Assembly: GCA_009923375.1 (NCBI GenBank) | Contig: RFTO01000067.1 | Span: forward strand, 1-6,390 | Reading direction: 5' to 3' | From: Actinomycetota bacterium | GTDB lineage: Bacteria > Actinomycetota > Actinomycetes > S36-B12 > UBA5976 | Length of the DNA: 6,390 nt | Part shown: in pieces, positions 1-5,940 of the stretch | Layout: each line of letters opens with the position of its first letter | How positions within the stretch are numbered: the stretch's first letter is position 1 | The notes under the pieces: model-generated | The model's database searches: none | What the model was told of the DNA's origin: nothing | What the model saw: the letters and a program-made list of their open reading frames with translations, nothing else | Made by a program: the position numbers and the translations under genes

Positions 1-674
1 GTACGATCGTGATCTCTACCCAGCACGCAGAGGATGTAGAGCAGACGCAGATCGCAACCGATGTCCGGGCGCATGTCATCGAGCCGCTGTTGACCTCACC
101 GCAATTCGAGCGCTTCGTTGATGGCAGTTGGAACGCCTACATCAACCCCACAGGAAAGTTCACCGTCGGCGGCCCGATGGGAGATGCGGGTTTAACTGGC
201 CGCAAGATCATCGTGGACACCTACGGAGGAATGGCCCGTCACGGCGGTGGTGCGTTCAGCGGTAAGGATCCGTCCAAAGTGGACCGCAGCGCTGCCTATG
301 CGATGCGCTGGGTAGCAAAGAATGTCGTCGCTGCGGGGTTGGCCAAGCGTTGTGAGGTGCAAGTTGCCTACGCCATCGGGATGTCCAGTCCCGTCGGTGT
401 CTTCGTGGAGACGTTTGGGACCGGCTCGGTGCATGACTCGTTGATCCAAACCGCAATCGAGGCAGTTTTCGATTTGAGGCCTGGTGCAATTATCGACCAC
501 CTGCAATTGCTCGCCCCGATCTATCAACCCACGGCCACCTACGGACACTTCGGTCGTGCCCCGTACACAGGCCCAGTGCGCAACCGCACAACCGGACTCG
601 TCAGCGACGTTGATTTCTTCACATGGGAGCGAGTCAATCGCGTGGAAGAGTTGAACCGCGCTGTGCGCGGGTGA
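1..674 (+). CDS. metK: S-adenosylmethionine synthetase, C-terminal part (5' end outside window)
   Basis: Makes S-adenosylmethionine from methionine and ATP in the cytoplasm; SAM is the methyl donor for, among others, the RsmB encoded downstream. The reading frame is open from the left edge (first full codon at 3, reading TIVISTQHAEDV), so the GTG at 9 is internal and the true start lies upstream. About 223 residues are present of a family length near 390-400. Visible family motifs are GGPMGDAGLTGRKIIVDTYG (from 168), the glycine-rich GGGAFSGKD signature (243-269) followed by PSKVDRSAAY, then AYAIG, VETFG and, near the end, ATYGHFGR. The Lys and Asp of the signature and the Asp of GGPMGD, which belong to the ATP/phosphate and metal site in this family, are all intact. 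The gene ends with TGA at 672-674, immediately before priA. One TTA codon occurs in the GLTG motif. Identification is secure. Confidence 0.98.
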   Translation, partial: TIVISTQHAEDVEQTQIATDVRAHVIEPLLTSPQFERFVDGSWNAYINPTGKFTVGGPMGDAGLTGRKIIVDTYGGMARHGGGAFSGKDPSKVDRSAAYAMRWVAKNVVAAGLAKRCEVQVAYAIGMSSPVGVFVETFGTGSVHDSLIQTAIEAVFDLRPGAIIDHLQLLAPIYQPTATYGHFGRAPYTGPVRNRTTGLVSDVDFFTWERVNRVEELNRAVRG

Positions 675-675
675 G
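669..675 (+). promoter_or_regulatory. Ribosome binding site deciding the priA start
   Basis: GGGTGAG overlaps the metK stop codon and lies 5 bases before the ATG at 681. It favours ATG 681 over the GTG at 675, which has no purine-rich sequence at a suitable distance. Its overlap with the metK stop suggests translational coupling. Confidence 0.5.
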
Positions 676-680
676 TGAAC

Positions 681-2636
681 ATGGCTGGAACCAGCCGCGC
701 TCTTGACGAAGCGCCCACTCTGATTGCCGAAGTCGCCGTCGACACGAGTCTTGTGCACCTCGACAAAGTCTTCGACTACTCCATCCCCATTGCCCTGCGG
801 GCTGATGTTCAGGTTGGCAGCCGGGTGCGCGTTCGATTCGCTGGGTCGTTGGTCAATGGCTGGGTGCTTCACATCAAGGACTCCACGTCACACCAAGGTC
901 GATTACTGGCTGTTGAGCGGGTGCCGGGTGCTGTCCCGCCACTATCTCCGACCATCGCTGAGTTGGCCAGACAGGTGGCGTCTCGTTACGCCGGGACCCT
1001 GACGGATGTGCTGCGCGCCGCAGTTCCCACTCGACATGCCACGACCGAAAACTCGGTGATGGCGGCTCTGGCTGATTCGGGTGAGGGCTTAAGTGAACGG
1101 GGCGCGCCACAATCCGACCGAGTTGATACAGGATCACCCATCGCGCATACCTCACGCCCAACGCGGACCTTGTGGCTCCTACCCGCCGGAACTGATCATT
1201 GGCAACGTATCGCTGAGCGCATCGTGCAGGCGAAAGCTAACGGCGGCGTCATTGCCGTGATGCCGGATGCCACGGATGTCGCAGCCTTGGTGACTGCCTT
1301 GAAACCGTTGGTTGATCCGAGCGAGTTAGTTGTTTTGACAGCGGACTCCGGTCCGGCCAAACGGTGGCGAGCGTTCCTACTCGCGAGACTCGGGCAAGCG
1401 TCGATCGTGGTAGGCACGCGCGCCTGCGTGTTCGCCCCACTCGAAGGAGTGAGGACCATCCTGTTGTGGGATGACGCGGACGATTCCCATCGAGAAGCCC
1501 ACGCCCCGTACTGGCACGCCCGTGAAGTGGCGGTGATGCGCAGCTCTGCGGAACATTGTGATCTGGTGCTGGCTGGGCGCAGCGTCAGCATCGAAGCAGC
1601 TCATCTTGCGGCATCTGGGTGGCTCACGGTCGACCAACCGGACCGGGTGACCATCGCAGTCACCGCTGCTGCAGTCAAGGCAACTAAGGACGACTCCGAT
1701 GCGAGTATCCGTGATGTCACCACCGGCACCCGCATTCCATCGTCGGCAATGACAGCGATACGGGAGGGACTCTCCCGTGGCAGCGTCCTGATCAGCGTTC
1801 CGCGCAGAGGTTTCGTCTCGGTGTTGTCATGTGCCAAGTGTCGTGAAACTGCCCGCTGCAGTGCCTGCCATGGCTTTCTCGGAGCACGCAGCGCCCAAGA
1901 TAACCCCGCATGCAGCCGATGTGGTTGGAACCAGTGGCGGGGATGCGGAATCTGCGGAAACACACAGCTGCGAGCAGTTCGAGTTGGCGCGGATCGGACA
2001 GCTGATGAAATCGGCAGGGCCTTTCCGGGTTTTCCGATTGTGATGAGTAACGGCGAGCACAGAGTGACATCGATTCCTCGTCGCGCCAGCCTCGTCGTGG
2101 CCACACACGGATGCGAGCCATTCGCAGGTTCGGCATATTCCGCAGTCGTCATCCTCGACGTTCTGGATGTTCTCAACCGACCGTCCATGGATGCCGAAGC
2201 CGACGCCTTGCGTCGCTTCGCGAATGCAATCGCATTGGCTGGCCCAGGGGCACCTGCCATCGTCGTGGCAGACAGCACGCTGCCAATCGTCCAAGCGTTG
2301 ATCAGGCGTGACTATCTGGGTTGGGCACGGCGGGAGCTAGAGCAACGAGAAGCAGTACACATGCCTCCGAGTGCCTTGATGTTCTCACTCACCGGACCGA
2401 TGACTGTTGTGCCGGAATTCCTCGAGGATGTGAATCTGCCACAGCCTCACCGGGTGCTTGGGCCTATGCCGGTGGGCGAGCCCGATTTAGACACCGGACA
2501 ACATGTCCGAGCACTGGTGGTTGTTCCACGAAGGCTTGCTCGGGAAGTAGTCTCTCGCGTGCGTGAGGTTATGGGGATCAGGGGTGCGCGAAAGGCGCCC
2601 TTCGTTCGCGTAGTTATCGATCCATCGGACGTGTAA
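681..2636 (+). CDS. priA: Primosomal protein N' (PriA), degenerate helicase
   Basis: Replication-restart protein that recognises stalled forks and helps reload the replicative helicase. From ATG 681 it has 651 residues (GTG 675 would add two). The N-terminal DNA 3'-end binding domain shows FDYSIP (31-36), then a G-R-V-R-V-F pattern. Residues about 119-163 are a polar linker where E. coli PriA has a winged-helix domain. The helicase lobes are recognisable but dead: no Walker A GKT is present; the DEEH box reads DDADD (264-268) before YWHAREVAV; and the arginine-finger motif QVAGRAGR is replaced by ANAIALAGPG (514-523). VGTR (244-247) and RRGF (375-378) survive. All eight zinc-ligand cysteines are kept as four CxxC pairs (384/387, 393/396, 411/414, 422/425). 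The C-terminal domain keeps the MPP and VLGPMP motifs. Loss of helicase motifs is known for actinobacterial PriA, so this is a family trait and not a local pseudogene. It is probably cotranscribed with metK. Confidence 0.95.
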   Translation: MAGTSRALDEAPTLIAEVAVDTSLVHLDKVFDYSIPIALRADVQVGSRVRVRFAGSLVNGWVLHIKDSTSHQGRLLAVERVPGAVPPLSPTIAELARQVASRYAGTLTDVLRAAVPTRHATTENSVMAALADSGEGLSERGAPQSDRVDTGSPIAHTSRPTRTLWLLPAGTDHWQRIAERIVQAKANGGVIAVMPDATDVAALVTALKPLVDPSELVVLTADSGPAKRWRAFLLARLGQASIVVGTRACVFAPLEGVRTILLWDDADDSHREAHAPYWHAREVAVMRSSAEHCDLVLAGRSVSIEAAHLAASGWLTVDQPDRVTIAVTAAAVKATKDDSDASIRDVTTGTRIPSSAMTAIREGLSRGSVLISVPRRGFVSVLSCAKCRETARCSACHGFLGARSAQDNPACSRCGWNQWRGCGICGNTQLRAVRVGADRTADEIGRAFPGFPIVMSNGEHRVTSIPRRASLVVATHGCEPFAGSAYSAVVILDVLDVLNRPSMDAEADALRRFANAIALAGPGAPAIVVADSTLPIVQALIRRDYLGWARRELEQREAVHMPPSALMFSLTGPMTVVPEFLEDVNLPQPHRVLGPMPVGEPDLDTGQHVRALVVVPRRLAREVVSRVREVMGIRGARKAPFVRVVIDPSDV

Positions 2637-2736
2637 CCAACGCTAAACAGAGCGTCAATGGTGCATATGTCAATGCAAGTGCAACTGGGACGGCTTTGCG
2701 GGCGGCGCTTAGGGTTATCGCGGTGAGGTTGTTCAT
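2614..2736 (-). CDS. Possible 40-residue hydrophobic small protein (weak candidate)
   Basis: I do not recognise this protein. Read on the - strand from ATG at 2736 to a stop at 2614, it gives 40 residues beginning MNNLTAITLSAARK and continuing with an uncharged stretch, about residues 15-34, ending in CLALV before RPMDR. That is long enough for one membrane span, with RK before it. A weak Shine-Dalgarno-like GAGAG (2744-2748 on the complement) sits 7 bases upstream. The last 23 bases overlap the 3' end of priA in convergent orientation. The same frame stays open further upstream to 3009, where it would oppose def, so chance openness is a real possibility. Everything here is inference from one short ORF; there is no homology support. 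Confidence 0.15.
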   Translation of the reverse strand: MNNLTAITLSAARKAVPVALALTYAPLTLCLALVTRPMDR

Positions 2737-2769
2737 AGACTTGCTCTCACGTGCGTCGGCCGCCAAAGT

Positions 2770-2797
2770 CGACCTCCAAGGTTGGCCTTGGAGGTCG
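2770..2797. terminator. Perfect 12-bp inverted repeat; terminator or operator
   Basis: CGACCTCCAAGG (2770-2781) pairs perfectly with CCTTGGAGGTCG (2786-2797) around the loop TTGG; a T-G wobble could add one pair at the base. A smaller GGGT/ACCC stem follows (2797-2807). There is no T tract on either strand, so it is not a classical Rho-independent terminator, although actinobacterial terminators often lack one. It lies 134 bases after the priA stop and 59 before the def start. It could end the metK-priA transcript, be a structure in the def leader, or be a binding site for a dimeric regulator. The palindrome is certain; its role is not. Confidence 0.45.
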
Positions 2798-2843
2798 GGT
2801 AGCACCCACACAAGCCTGACAACGGCGCCGAACCTGAGTACGA

Positions 2844-2850
2844 AGCGGAG
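2844..2850 (+). promoter_or_regulatory. Ribosome binding site of def
   Basis: AGCGGAG ends 6 bases before the ATG at 2857 and supports that start, which also fits the usual N-terminus of the family (PIRLYGDPVL). Confidence 0.55.
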
Positions 2851-2856
2851 ATTGCC

Positions 2857-3399
2857 ATGACAGTCCAGCCGATCCGGCTCTACGGCGATCCCGTGCTCAC
2901 CACCATCGCCAATCCAGTTGAGACCTTTGACAAGGAACTGCGCAAGTTGGTTGCGGATCTCACCGACACGATGCTTGAGGCTCCCGGCGTTGGTCTTGCG
3001 GCCCCTCAAATCGGTGTGTCTTTGCGAGTCTTCAGTTGGTGGGTGGATGGCGAACTAGGTCACTTGTGCAACCCCGTGCTGGATTTATCCGAGGACGAAC
3101 AGGACGGCGATGAAGGATGCCTGTCGCTACCTGGTTTGACTTACGACACGAAACGCTCGATGTCCGTTGTTGCGCGCGGAATGTCCATGTACGGCGAACC
3201 GATTTCAATCGAAGGCAGTGAGCTCTTGGCCCGCTGTATCCAGCACGAAACTGATCACCTCGATGGCATCGTTTTCATCGACCGCCTCGATGTGGGGGCA
3301 CGTAAAGACGCCATGAAGGCGATTCGCTCCGCCGAGTGGTTTGGTCAACCGGCCCCAATGGTGAAGTTCAGCCCCCATGCCAGCGGGCCGGTTCTGTAG
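2857..3399 (+). CDS. def: Peptide deformylase
   Basis: A metalloenzyme that removes the formyl group from the N-terminal methionine of new proteins as they leave the ribosome. At 180 residues it is of normal length. All three family motifs are intact: GVGLAAPQIG (44-53), EGCLS (86-90) with the metal-binding Cys88, and HETDH (130-134) with metal ligands His130 and His134 and catalytic Glu131, followed by LDGIVFIDRL. Between the first two motifs, DLSEDEQDGDEGCLS gives an acidic run before the cysteine. The start ATG has a good ribosome binding site. fmt begins 7 bases after the stop, pairing the enzyme that removes formyl with the one that adds it. The upstream 220-base gap suggests that def opens a new transcription unit running through rpe. 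Confidence 0.97.
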   Translation: MTVQPIRLYGDPVLTTIANPVETFDKELRKLVADLTDTMLEAPGVGLAAPQIGVSLRVFSWWVDGELGHLCNPVLDLSEDEQDGDEGCLSLPGLTYDTKRSMSVVARGMSMYGEPISIEGSELLARCIQHETDHLDGIVFIDRLDVGARKDAMKAIRSAEWFGQPAPMVKFSPHASGPVL

Positions 3400-3406
3400 A
3401 ACTTTG

Positions 3407-4426
3407 ATGCGCATTCTTTTCGCCGGCACTCCGCGGCCGGCAGTTCCAAGCCTTGAGGCGCTAGTTGCCGCCGGCCACGAGGTCGCAGCTGTCATCACCC
3501 GCCCGGATGCACGTGCCGGTCGCGGACGAGTGATGCAGGAGAGTGATGTGGCCCTTGCGGCGCAACGACTGTCGGTTCCCGTCATCAAACCGGAGTCGCT
3601 GCGAACGCCAGAATTTGAGCAGTGGCTTGCTGACCAAGCAGTGGATGTCGTCGTCGTCGTTGCCTACGGAGCGATGATTCCGAAGCGTCTCTTGGACGCG
3701 GTACCACAAGGTTGGCTTAACTTGCACTTCTCCTTGCTGCCAGCATGGCGCGGAGCCGCTCCAGTTCAACACTCCATTTGCGCGGGAGACGACATCACTG
3801 GTGCGACCGTATTCCGCATTGATTCAGGTCTTGATACCGGTCCAATTTTGTCGGTTTACACCGAACCAGTGCTAGAAACTGACACCACTGAAACGTTGAT
3901 GCAGCGGCTTTCGGAGCATGGAGCCGACCTCATGTGTCGCACGCTCGACGCAATCGCTGAGGGCACAGTGGTCGCTGTTGCACAATCAGACTCAGGAATT
4001 TCCCGAGCTCCCATGATTGATATGGAGCAGGCTCGAATCGATTGGTCCGCACCCGCAGTTGTGGTCGACCGGCGCATCCGTGCCTTCACGCCAGCACCTG
4101 GCGCGTGGACGATGTATCAAGGGCAGCGCATCAAGGTTACTTCTGGATATCCAGGCCGCTGGAGCGACGGTGACCTGGCACCTGGTGAGTTCAGCGATCG
4201 CGACGGACAGGTTGTGGTGGGAACTGGCGCGGGCATTCTCATCCTGACTGCGGTCAAGCCGGCAGGCAAAGGCGTGATGCCCGCTATTGATTGGTGTCGA
4301 GGGTTGCGCACTGACACCAACGGCCGCAGATTCGATGACCTCCCGAGGGAAGCCTCCCTAGTATCTGGCAGCTCCGCTGCCGGTGCAGCAAGCGGCACTG
4401 ACGCAGGAGCTGAGGACAGGCCATGA
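3407..4426 (+). CDS. fmt: Methionyl-tRNA formyltransferase
   Basis: Transfers a formyl group from 10-formyltetrahydrofolate to initiator Met-tRNA. I chose ATG 3407 because MRILFAGTPRPAVPSL is the normal family N-terminus; an in-frame ATG at 3377 would overlap def and add unconserved residues. The resulting protein has 339 residues, against roughly 310-315 in the family. The catalytic domain shows LNLHFSLLPAWRGAAPVQ, with Asn105 and His107, and GLDTGPIL, with Asp143, the catalytic trio. The C-terminal tRNA-binding domain begins near ARIDW (209-213) and RIRAFTPAPGAWT. Two oddities: the position usually Lys in the linker motif (AEKL in E. coli, APK- in many others) is Met203 here (RAPMID), and residues about 314-339 form an Ala/Gly/Ser-rich tail beyond the usual end. 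No strong ribosome binding site precedes the start, so coupling to def translation is likely. The stop overlaps the rsmB start by four bases (ATGA). Confidence 0.97.
   Translation: MRILFAGTPRPAVPSLEALVAAGHEVAAVITRPDARAGRGRVMQESDVALAAQRLSVPVIKPESLRTPEFEQWLADQAVDVVVVVAYGAMIPKRLLDAVPQGWLNLHFSLLPAWRGAAPVQHSICAGDDITGATVFRIDSGLDTGPILSVYTEPVLETDTTETLMQRLSEHGADLMCRTLDAIAEGTVVAVAQSDSGISRAPMIDMEQARIDWSAPAVVVDRRIRAFTPAPGAWTMYQGQRIKVTSGYPGRWSDGDLAPGEFSDRDGQVVVGTGAGILILTAVKPAGKGVMPAIDWCRGLRTDTNGRRFDDLPREASLVSGSSAAGAASGTDAGAEDRP
4405..4416 (+). promoter_or_regulatory. Ribosome binding site region of rsmB inside fmt
   Basis: Two purine-rich Shine-Dalgarno-like blocks, AGGAG (4405-4409) and GAGGA (4412-4416), lie in the last codons of fmt. 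The second is 6 bases before ATG 4423 and supports that start together with the ATGA stop/start overlap. Confidence 0.5.
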
Positions 4427-5931
4427 GTACGACACCGCCCGCACATTCTGCGCGATCTGGTCGACCACCAGGTAAACCTCCGCTGCGTAAGCAAGCAGGG
4501 GGACCAGCGGCGCCGAGTAAAGCGAAGACCCCATTGGTGGACGCCGCACGTTCGGCGGCCTTCGAAGTGTTGTGCGCTGTAGATGCGGACGACGCATTTG
4601 CCAATCTGCTCCTGCCAGAGATCCTGCGCAGCAGGGGCATCGATGGCCGCGATGCCGCCTTCGCCACCGAACTCACGTACTCCACCCTGCGCTATTGCGG
4701 CCAGCTGGACGCAATTCTGGATTCCGTTGGAACGCGCCCGGTTGCAGATATGGACGCACAGACGCGCAACGCCTTGCGTCTGGGGGCTTGTCAGCTGCTG
4801 CACCTGCGCACCCCTGAGCATGCTGCCATTGCGACATCTGTGGACCTTGTGTCGCGAGTGAGGAAATCTGCCACCGGATTCGTCAACGCCGTGTTACGCC
4901 AGGTTCAAAAGCGCGATGTCGATCAGTGGCTGGAGCTGCTAACCGAAGGAAAATCGGCATCCGAGCAGATGGCGGTGCGCTACTCCCATCCGCGCTGGAT
5001 TGTCAGCTCGATCTCTGACGCGTTGGTCAAAGCTGGTCGCAGCCCGTTGGAACTACAGCAGGCTCTCGAAGCAAACAACATCGCTGCGCGTCCGATGCTC
5101 ATCGCGCGCCCTGGCGTCTGCGACAGTGACGAGCTTGCCGTTGCCGAACAACAGGTAAGCGGGCGCTGGTCGCCCTATGCACTTACGGCTCCGCCCGGGG
5201 ATCCCGGAGCACTGCCGGCTATTCGTGATGGCCGCGCTGCTGTGCAAGATGAGGGTAGTCAGTTGGTTGCGTTACTCGCCGTCAGTGCGACCGTGAGTGG
5301 CTCAGACGAACTGTGGCTGGATGCATGTGCCGGGCCGGGCGGCAAAGCGGCACTCATGGCAGCCGTCGCGGGCATCCGTGGCGCATCAGTGATTGCCGTT
5401 GATCAATCAGCTCATCGAGTTGAGTTGGTGAAACGCGCATGCCGCCCCTTCGGCAATGTCACTACGCACACTGCAGACGCTGCCGCCTTGGCAACTTACC
5501 CGTGGGTGCCCGCAGCAGGCTATGACCGAGTGCTCGTGGATGTGCCGTGTACGGGTATCGGAGCCCTGCGCAGGCGACCAGAGCTGCGGTGGCGCCGCAG
5601 TGCATCTGATGTAGGAACACTGGTTGGCTTACAAGAAGCGATTCTCGTCAGCGCGCTTTCTGTCACGCGCAGTGGCGGTGTGGTTACTTACAGCACCTGC
5701 TCGCCTCATGTGCTTGAGACCGACGCCGTCGTGTCACGAGCCAGGGCTGCCGCTGCGGCTGCGGGCATCGCCACTGAGATTGTCGACGCACGTGAGGTGA
5801 TTGCTGCTGGGGGAGTCGCGGTGGATGCTGATGCCCTCATCGCTACCCAAAATGACGGGTATCTACGCCTGTGGCCGCATGTGCACGGCACGGATGCGAT
5901 GTTCGCCGCCGTGATCCGGGTGACCTCCTAG
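4423..5931 (+). CDS. rsmB: 16S rRNA (cytosine-5)-methyltransferase RsmB (Sun/Fmu)
   Basis: SAM-dependent enzyme predicted to methylate C967 (E. coli numbering) of 16S rRNA. It has 502 residues; E. coli RsmB has about 430. Residues 1-37 are a basic, Pro/Ala-rich, probably disordered tail. A NusB-like RNA-binding domain follows (about 38-165, with RDAAFATELTYSTLR and GFVNAVLR). The Rossmann-fold methyltransferase domain holds the SAM loop DACAGPGGKAA (300-310), the acidic ribose-binding residue in VIAVDQS (323-329), DVPCTGIGALRRRPELRW (373-390) with Cys376, and VTYSTCS (421-427) with Cys426. In RNA m5C methyltransferases the cysteine of the second of these motifs attacks the base and that of the first releases the product; both are present. 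The C-terminus has the usual DGY...WPHVHGTDAMF motif. It starts within the fmt stop and ends 9 bases before rpe. C967 as target is by family inference; other RsmF-like rRNA sites are less likely given the NusB domain. Confidence 0.95.
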   Translation: MSTTPPAHSARSGRPPGKPPLRKQAGGPAAPSKAKTPLVDAARSAAFEVLCAVDADDAFANLLLPEILRSRGIDGRDAAFATELTYSTLRYCGQLDAILDSVGTRPVADMDAQTRNALRLGACQLLHLRTPEHAAIATSVDLVSRVRKSATGFVNAVLRQVQKRDVDQWLELLTEGKSASEQMAVRYSHPRWIVSSISDALVKAGRSPLELQQALEANNIAARPMLIARPGVCDSDELAVAEQQVSGRWSPYALTAPPGDPGALPAIRDGRAAVQDEGSQLVALLAVSATVSGSDELWLDACAGPGGKAALMAAVAGIRGASVIAVDQSAHRVELVKRACRPFGNVTTHTADAAALATYPWVPAAGYDRVLVDVPCTGIGALRRRPELRWRRSASDVGTLVGLQEAILVSALSVTRSGGVVTYSTCSPHVLETDAVVSRARAAAAAAGIATEIVDAREVIAAGGVAVDADALIATQNDGYLRLWPHVHGTDAMFAAVIRVTS

Positions 5932-5940
5932 GCTGGTCCT

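Larger units (their letters stand above)
2637..2856. other. priA-def intergenic region, 220 bases
   Basis: This is the only gap over 50 bases in the window. Immediately after the priA stop is a weak hairpin, ACGCT/AGCGT (2640-2644 with 2651-2655, 6-base loop), without a T tract. GTCAATG occurs twice (2654-2660, 2669-2675), 15 bases apart. A perfect 12-bp inverted repeat lies at 2770-2797. A def promoter is expected here, but I could not find a convincing -35/-10 pair on the + strand. The only + strand ATG frame that I followed, from 2658, closes after 22 codons and does not look like a gene. A - strand small ORF is described separately. Confidence 0.8.

Noticed and set aside
192..872. 226-codon open frame on the - strand opposite metK and priA
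   Set aside because: It lies antisense to two clearly conserved genes, crosses their junction, and its translation has no recognisable motif; it is a shadow of GC-rich codon use.
1760..1778. Perfect 7-bp inverted repeat ACGGGAG/CTCCCGT with a 5-base loop inside priA
   Set aside because: It lies in ordinary coding sequence with no T tract or gene boundary nearby; a stem of this size is expected by chance.
1601..2278. 225-codon open frame on the - strand opposite priA
   Set aside because: Antisense to the conserved PriA zinc region; composition is that of a shadow frame and no family motif is visible.
681..2636. priA as a pseudogene because of its missing ATPase motifs
   Set aside because: The frame is intact over its full length, all zinc cysteines and flanking domains are kept, and the same loss is known in actinobacterial PriA generally.
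2640..2655. 5-bp hairpin right after the priA stop as a terminator
   Set aside because: The stem is short and not followed by a T tract; too weak to call on its own.
2710..2715. TAGGGT as a possible -10 element in the priA-def gap
   Set aside because: It fits the loose TANNNT pattern but has no good -35 at the right distance (only TGGGAC), so I do not call a promoter.
3377..3406. Alternative upstream ATG for fmt
   Set aside because: It would overlap def by 23 bases and add ten residues unlike any Fmt N-terminus; MRILFAGTP from 3407 is the family start.
4117..4821. 234-codon open frame on the - strand opposite fmt and rsmB
   Set aside because: Opposes two conserved genes across their overlap; no recognisable protein motif.
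5923..5929. ACCTCCT at the end of rsmB, identical to the anti-Shine-Dalgarno core of 16S rRNA
   Set aside because: It encodes part of the last RsmB codons and a seven-base match is easily chance; no partner sequence or pairing with the rpe start was evident.
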